64,000 nucleotides of DNA from Lineus longissimus (taxonomy: Eukaryota; Nemertea; Pilidiophora; Heteronemertea; Lineidae), in assembly GCF_910592395.1 (NCBI RefSeq), contig NC_088315.1, forward strand, positions 11,288,501 to 11,352,500, read 5' to 3'. Shown in pieces: positions 42,201-51,200 of the stretch (position 1 is the stretch's first letter; the number at the start of each line of letters is the position of its first letter). The notes beneath the pieces were generated by a model. The model saw nothing but the letters and a program-made list of their open reading frames with translations. It had not been told where the DNA came from and made no database searches. The translations under genes were made by a program, and so were the position numbers.

Positions 42201-45200
42201 CCTGTTTATATGTTATTTTGTGAATTAAACTTGTATATTATATTTCCTTTCAAAACCTCGTTCAATTCCTTTATACACTAAATTGATCTAGTGCACAACG
42301 CGACAACCCACGGAACTCGCCTTCGAGTTCGTAACAGAGATTAATACTGAGATTGATATTTTGGCACATGTCAACCATATTGGATGACTCCCTTGGTGAT
42401 ACAGTCAAGAGGCTGGTGATTAAGTTGTGTTCGGTCATTGCCTTCCGGAAATATATCCTGATTTAGGCTTGTATCTCTGAAGTTTTCACAAGTGCACCTT
42501 ACCGCCCCTGCTGAGAATGGCCTTGCTTGGTTGTGCAGCTGGGTGTAATGGCTAAATTCAGCAGAAGATCCAAGTTGACCTGTCAGTTTTAACTAAAAAG
42601 CAAACAACTTACAATCTGCCCTCAGCATCCATGCTTTTTTTGAATTTGTCCTGCACTTGATTGAATAAGCGCACACCCCACCAGCCAGCGGTCTTGTGCA
42701 TATCCTGATACTCTTGCTGATGGTCTGGAGGCTCGGTCAACGCATGGATAACTGGAGTCATGTAGAGCCACTTCTGAATAATTTCAGAATATGGAGCTTG
42801 AGCATGCTGAACCAGTAACATGCTGGCGGAAAGTAGTGGACTCAAAAGCGACTTACTGAAGAGAAAAAAATACTGAAAATCAAGTTACCCCATCACCAGG
42901 CAGTCACATTGTTATTCAAGTGGAACACAGTGGCTGCTGTTTTATGACGGGACAAGTTAACATGCTCCCAAAACACAAACCTTCATTCCCCAATGTAGGC
43001 ATTTCTAGTTTTACATCCTCAGAATCATTGCTGCAAAACCATACAGCATCCTGTTTCCAAACAAAACAACAAATAACAAAATCACCTCAGAGTTCTGGAC
43101 TTTGTCAGGTCTCGGTACAAGGAAATACAAGTCATATTGATTATAAAGACATATTTTTTTATTTAATGAAAAAATTGCTTCATAAAAGCGGGTCGAATTC
43201 ACTTTTTGATGAGGGATTGACTCATCAAGGGGGATTATAGGCAAGAGCATGGGGGTCAAATCGGTGGTCTTTAACATGTTTGAGGGACAATATAGGCATT
43301 GACAAATTATGCCGTAACATGGCAAGTTAAAGTCATTGAAAGTTAGCTTTTTAAAACGCCAGATGTCACCCCTTGCAGCAACCCATTTTATCCGCGAACC
43401 TGGTACACAGGGCCTGTTCTGAAACCTTGTTCAGAATAAAACATCATTGTCGGAGGTTACATCACTGCTAGCGTGTGTATTCAGAGCTATTGCAATACAT
43501 AGCAGGCCTGTATTAAACCGCGAATTAGCCGGAATTCTGGTCATAAGCTGCGCTTACACCACGAAATATTGGTGGACCAATTGCACTTACACCACCACAT
43601 TGCCGCGACAAATTGGTTCGGCAATCCATTGCCGATACAAATTGCCGAGCGAATTTGTCCCACCAAGCTTGATGGTCCAAATTCGCCCGGCTTGTTAAAA
43701 GCTCGGCTTTGTCGTGGTGTACGCGCAAATGGATCGGCAATTAGCTAGTTAGATGGTTCGGCTCCAGGCGGCGCTTTCGAAATGGCGCTTTCTGCGCATG
43801 CAATTTATTGTTTGCGCGCCATCTGTAGCCGGATTTTATAACTAGCTGCAGCGCTGGTGTAAGCGCTTGGTGGATTTTCGATGGTGCGGCATTGGTTCCC
43901 GAACCAAGATTGGTGGTCCATTTTCAGGTGGTGTAAGTGCGGCTATAGAAGTGTCGGTTTTGGGATAGCATGCATCCGAGTTGAGGGGGTTGAAATGGTT
44001 GGCAAGGACATGAAAAAAAAGTCATGTATATTTTAATGCTTTTGAAGGTCATTTCGGCCGTGAGAAAGTGATATGAATTTGGTGCAGTATAGCTTGACTA
44101 TTGGGACCTCACAAAAAATGAATTCCCCCACTGCCAGGGACAAATATGCACATTAGGAACTGGGTCAATTTGACTCGGCAATAAATACATTCCTCATACA
44201 GGCATGAATACTAGTAGTTTCAGTTTTCAATGCGACAAGAGGGTCCCCTAACTCAACTTTGTGCAACTTACGCTCCTGCCAATAAGACTCCCTTTTACTT
44301 GTCAGATAATTAAACAGCATTTTATTTTCTCATTATCAAACTTACTTCAAGTCGTTGAAGTGTTTTGAGACAGTTTCCATGAACAGTTGGATACACCTGT
44401 TATTATCCGGTCTGAGCAGAAGACACTCAAGTACTACATCAAGGTCATCCAAATCTGCCGAGAGGTGGCCCTCAATCTTGCATATTAGCTGGATGATGCA
44501 CAGTGCAGACACTAGACGAATTTCTGCATTCTCCTTGGTCAAGATTTTCTTTTCCTTTAGCTGTGCCTTCATGTGCTCCTTCCATGGCTTCAGATATTGC
44601 CACAGGATCTGAAGATGATGGGGAAAGCAGCAGGATAAAAATCACAGCACTCAACATTGATTAAAACCAATCAATGCGATTCAATCCCATTATACTCCCA
44701 TTACTGTTAACACAACTAATTATATTTTGCAGCATTTCTGTTGGCTATCACCTTCTGATAACCATAGATATATGGACAACAGAATCTGACTGAATTTACT
44801 TATCAATCGCCCTGGAAAATTAGTTTTTCAAACTTGCCGAGCTGCATACAGGCCTCCTATGATCTGATGCTGGCCTGCCTTGAGAAAGGAGTAACAAAAC
44901 GAATTGAAGCGCTGAGTACTAAAACAAAACAAAAAGTCACACTAAATGTGAAATTGAGTCAAAACCATCTTAATATCAAGTCCCTTGTCGGAAAAAATCT
45001 CCTCAACCATTGTAAATTATGAACCTACCATATTCTGAACAAGATACCACCATACTGAATTCAGCGTTTATGCCATGGTGATTTCAGAATTTACCATGCT
45101 CACCATGGTGAGAGATTTTACTGTCCCAATTCACCATGGTGGACTGTGTTTGATATGGAACATGAACTGTGGATTTACCATGGTGAAAAAGGACCCGCAT

Positions 45201-48200
45201 TTTCCTGTTAGGGTATGCCATGGGCGATCTGTTGAGTAGTAAAACAACACACTCACGTCAGGCAACCCCCAGTATTGCGTGTTGAAGTAGACGGGTGAAA
45301 TATAGATTTATGAGTAAGGACAAGGCTGAGCACTAGGAAACGTTTGTGATGTGTATTTGGATATTCTGGTAAATATATTCATAACCACCAGTGTGTTTCA
45401 TTACCCCAACCTCTACATCCGGATGGGGACTACTTAGCAATTCAAAACGGCTGCACAATAAGTGCACCGCGTTCCGGAAGTGGGGGAGCTTACTGACCCC
45501 TGGGAATAGAGGTTGCCATTACCGCCAAGGCTCAACTCGAAAACAAGGCATTCTCTGCTAACACCATAGGGTACATTTCAATTAAAAGTGTTGGCAATTA
45601 CAATATAAGGCTAGTGATTAAATTGTGATCGGACCTTATCGTCCAAAAATTTTATATACTGATCTCTGGATGTGATCTCTCCAACCTCTATTGTCATCGG
45701 TCAATGGAAGGGGGGGGGTATGAGACCACACATCCAAGACATGAGCAATGCAGGGCGTGGCATATGCCCCGTGAGCACATTGAGTTGGTGTATTAGGAAA
45801 GTAAAGTGTTTTTCAGACAACCCCGGGCAGCTGGTGTCATAGCTGACTGGGTTTAGTTGACATCGTGAAAGAGTCATTGGTCTGTAATGCCCGCTGTACA
45901 CGTTATCATTTTCGGACGGCCCGACGGACGGACGGACGGGACAAACGGACATCGGTAAAACATAATGCCTCCGTAATGCATTACAATTTGGCGGGGGCAT
46001 GAAAATGTATTTGATCAGAAAAATGGTTCTCCTCGAAATTGACGGAAACTGATTTCAAGCACACCGCCCTGGTGGCCATATTGATAATCAGAACCAGCCT
46101 GTTTTCGAAAGGAACCTTCCTCTAGTCACCCCCAATGTACATACCAAAAATGAATTAGATCTGACAAAAGGTTCTCCTCAAAATTGACGGAAACCGATTT
46201 CAAGCATGCCGCCCTGGTGGCCATATTGACAATTGGGACGAGCCTGTTTTCAAAAGGAACCTTCCTCTAGTCAACCCCAACGTACATACCAAAAATAAAT
46301 TTGATTGGACAAACAGTTCTCCTCGAAATCGACGGAAACCAATTTCAAGCACCCCGCCCTGGAGGCCATAATGAGAATCAGAATAAGCCCGTTTTCGAAA
46401 GGAACCTTCCCTCAGTAAAGGTCAAACCACAGAAAAAGTTTCGTGGTTATCGCTAAAAGCGTTCTCCTTAAAATGAGCAGAAACGAAAAAGTTTACAGAC
46501 GCCTGACACCTCATGTCTGACGGACATCGGTAAAACATAATGCCTCTGCAATGCTTTACGCATTGGCGGGGGCATAAAAATTATTTCATGAATGCATTTT
46601 TCCAGTCAAAGCGAGGCATTTTCTGTCGTCTGCTCACGGAAACAAAAGAAGTGAAAGTTTTATTTCCTTCAAACAGCAAAGAGCTCCAGCAATGGGACCA
46701 TACAACCCGAAATGGGACCGTACATCCAACCAAAAACCAAACATTTCTGAGCACTTGGCTACGGCCTTATTCGGGAAAGTACATTTGACCTGTCGGCTTA
46801 AGACACAATTTAGAATAAAATGTCCTAGGCACATTGCGCTCACCTGGGAATCATTTAGTTGCAGATGAAATGACATAAGGAGGTTAAATTGACTTTTAGA
46901 TATGACAAAATGAGGCACTGTCAATGATACTTTTAGAGTTTGACCTCTCTAAACTTGATAAGCTTGGTCACAATTGACCTGAATTGAGTCAACAGATGCC
47001 CAATAGGTTTCTCCATATAAAATTTGAAGAATCTCAGACAAATAGTAGCGAAAAATGTCATTGTTCTAGCTCTCAGTGTTCATGAGATATTGATAAAATA
47101 AGGTTTTCAAAATGGCTGCCTGGAGACCAGAAAGTAGGTCAAATGGCAATGATTTTTTGTGTCAAGTCATGTTGTCATAAGATGTACTCACACCAAGTTT
47201 CAACTTACTAGACTCAAGAGTGAGCAAACTTGCCCCTATCGTTGACAGATTGGACGGCCGAATGGACGGATGTGCTCTGCGAGGAGAGTGGACGGACAGA
47301 CCCACCGACCGACGGAAGACGGACAAGACGTGATAAGATAAGCTCACCTATATGAGCTAATGAAATGGCCAGGGCCATTGTGCTCACCTCATGTGGAGGA
47401 AAGATGGATAAAGAGCATGGTATTGTGTCATGTAGTGTTAGGTTTGATGTAGGTCCAAGCAATTACAATTTCCCCAAAATGGCCAATTTACAGTACATTC
47501 GACCTCTGTGACCTTGAAAAGTAGGTCAAATCAAAGAAGACCCGGGTGACACATTGAATGGTTGTTAGAATTAGATGTACCTATGATATAAAATTGGTGC
47601 CAATCGGGCAAGTCATTACTAGGAATAATGGCATTTTGAAGAATTTAGGATTTGGCCCCCTCCCTGGAGGCCAAACGGCAAATCAGATCGCACCAAACTT
47701 CGGTACCTGAGATCACCTGACCAAGGGGTACATGTGTACTTAATTTGTGATCAATAGTCATTGCAGTTAAGAAACGTGCCATAGTTACGGCCTGACGGCG
47801 AATTTACGCCATTTGACCTCTGTGACCTTGACAAGAAGGTCAAATTAAAAACCTGTGTGACATATACTGTATGGTGGTTAGATGTACCCATGATATCAAA
47901 TTGGTGGCAATCGGGCAAGAAGTTAAGGAATAATCACATTTTTAAGGTTTTTGGATTTTGCCCCCTGGTGGTCAAGTGGTGAATCATATTGGACCAAACT
48001 TTGGTCCCTGAGATCACCTGACTAAGGGGTAAATGTGTACCAAATTTGGTATCAATAGTCATTGCAGTTTAGAAACGTGCCATCGTTACATCCTAACGGC
48101 CAATTTACACCATTTGACCTCTGCGACCTTGAAAAGGAGGTCAAATCAAAAACCCGGAGGATATATGATGCACCTTTGCTAGAAGTACCTACCATATTTT

Positions 48201-51200
48201 TTTCAAAATTTCCCGACTACTATTAAGGGAGATATTGCATATTTTCACTTTTAACGTTTGGCCCCCTGGTGGCCAAACCATGAAACGAATCGGACCGAAA
48301 CTTGGTCTCCAAGGTGTCATTACATAAGGGTACATGTGTACCAAGTTTCAACTCAATAGCTCTAACAGTTACGAAACGTGCCCTGCTAACGGACGACGGA
48401 CGACGACGACGACGACGACGACGACGGACGACGGACGCCACGGTATGGGATAAGCTCACCTCTGCTAAGAGGTGAGCTAAAAATGAGCGAAATACGTTTG
48501 AGTGCTGAAAACACACTAGCCAAGTGATTATCATTGAAAATGCGGTGCTAAAACAACGCAAGTCCAGGGGTATCACAGAGCTGCCCTTTTTTGTCAGAAT
48601 CCAGTGTTTTCTTTTTTCTACATATTCTTTATATCATTTAGTGTGAGGTTTGCCACAGTAAGGTCAACAACTCTAAATGCCAGATAAAAACTTTAAAAAT
48701 CTAACCATTGAGCTCCAAAACTGCACAACTTCAGATTCTGTTACATCCACTTTGTTCTTTGAAGATTTAAAATAATGTAAATATTAAGGGGTTCAAACAA
48801 TAGCAGGAAAGATCAGGTAACCACTGCATATCATACTGAAGCATTGCATACCCCTCTTTAGAAATTAAAAGGTTTTTTTACAAAAGTGGACTTGTGCAGG
48901 TTTTAGTACTCAGTGCTTCAATTTGAAAATGAAATAGAGTTCTGTGCAGATGTCTCTCCTCATTATTATTCACAGACAGGCACAGTGACTCTTGCATCTT
49001 TGTCAAAAGTCACCAAAGGAGAGGCAGTGATTCTGTCGACTGTAGAAAAAACAATCCTTCCCAACCCAAAAAAACAAACATTTGCAGTCAAGGCATTTCT
49101 AAGTAATGAGCCGCCAACCAAAATTTAAGGAGGTTGCTGTAACAGCCTCATTTTACAAATAACCAGTTTTTCAAAAATAATATTTCTTTAATCACTCCCC
49201 AATGGGTCACAGAAAATTGATAGCAATCAAATCTCCCAAAACGTGACTGTACAGTTAAAAGTCAAACAAAATTCAAGACTGTTAACCCAGTGACCATGTT
49301 TTAGAAAATGTTTTGAATCTCATTTTACATACCTCCTTCCATGTAGTGCTTATTGTCTGCCGATGTCCGGACTTGAGAGATCTCTCCATATAGGTGTAGA
49401 CCCCGTCTATACGTCTAATAACTTCATATGCAGGGGATGCCGTCAGGTCCTCACCTGTCCCTGATTTGCAGCAGAAGAAATGCCATCTCGGCAGCATCGC
49501 CAGAGTGGCTTCCTTGACATCATCCCGATGTGCTCTACGAGATGCTCCAGACACAGATTTTCCGATATTCTTTAATGTGTGCAAAAAACCTTTACTGTCC
49601 TCCGGTGGAAGATTCATCAAGCCATCGAACAGGTCTAGCCGATCCCCTGAAAATAGAATTGGCACATGGCAAAGCATTTTAGAGGACCTTGCACAAATAT
49701 TTTGATGGAAATGATCGGAAGCCAACCATGGTGGTTTGGAGTTTTAAGTCACCATATAGGATATAGCTATGGTACTTATTTCTTTCTAAGTACAATTCAG
49801 AATGCTGTCAATGATATATACTGGTAGTAATGTTATCAAATTACATGTATATGATAAAACTCATATAATTCTAATAAACCTGAGAACTAAACAAATTCCA
49901 GTTGGCATGGGAATGTTCCTCACTTTTAAGTGCTGCTCATGAGAATTTGACGGCAATGACGATGGTTTAAGCCCTGTTCTGGTGATCATTTGGCTCATGA
50001 AGGTAGCAAGATGCAGTACGTAATGCTTTATAGTATTCAGAGAATATGTTTAGGTTGTTTAGCATAAATTGATTTCACTCGATGGATGAATCACAACTCC
50101 AAAATAATGATAATAAGAAGAATTCGTGCGTACTAGGAAGAGAATGAACCACCCTACAGATTATTCAGACGGGATAGCTTACCATTTTGCCGATTCATTT
50201 GGAAGTCTCGATTGGCACTATGTTGCTGATCTTTGCCAAAGCCATGAAGCCATTCCAAAACGTGATGTGGCTTTTTCTCTTCAGACTGATGAACAAACAC
50301 ATACTTGTACTGCACTTGACCCTGCACAGTTTCCGGGATCTCGACAACAAGTTCAAACAGAACGTATCCTTCATTCTCCCTGAAACAGGCATTTTTTAAA
50401 TGATTTTGACCCTGCACAAATTCACTGCCATACAGTACCGTCAATGCCCGACCTGAATTCTGTCACAGCATCACATTGGAATGTTTCTTACATTGTAATT
50501 ATGTGTATAGACTGTAAAGACAATCAGATCAAATCAAACTTCCATCTACAAGGTAAATCGACAAGCGTAATTACAGGCTTGTGTAAACCAATTGGCATTT
50601 GCCAATTGACCTCGACTCATTCTCCAAAGCAGATGTAATAGGCAAGCATATTCTCTATGCCAGTAAAGTGGTGTCTGCTGCACGTGTATTGCATGTATGA
50701 TGTACACAAATGTATGCAACCAATCAGATTTTTTTAAGTTGGGGGAAATTGTTTTTTATTGGACTTTGGAATATATCATAGAGACATTCAAGATGATTTG
50801 ATGTCATGATCATCACCAAGTCCCTAATAAACACTAAAAAGGGCAAGATGTATTTTTCCAAGACTGAATGGGGAATTTAAGGGTGACGAATCCTTTTTTC
50901 TCTTGCGCACATGATCTTAGGTATTGAACAACGTATTTTAACCACTAGCAGACAACATCCTTTCACAAATGTGGATGGGTTTAAGAAATCATCAGGCGTA
51001 CTTTTTTAGATGTTTAAAAAATACCACCGTGCTGAGTCGCACATAACACCCCTCGGCCCGAGACTAAGTAGCGGTAGGTGATAAGTTGACGAGTGAGTAA
51101 TGCTGATAACAATGCATTTGCAGATGCGTATTGAAGAAGATATGCTTTTTGTGTGCAGCATTAAGCCATAAGTGTTGACAGACAGATTGACAGACGACCC

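Noticed and set aside
48223-48576. Arginine-rich open frames at 48.2, 55.5 and 61.4 kb
   Set aside because: They are translations of the GAC tract in three copies of the same repeat, not genes.
49282-49332. Continuation of the RNF213 frame past the donor at 49,332
   Set aside because: The extra codons lie in the intron; the donor GTATGT and the next exon's phase 0 fit the shorter end.
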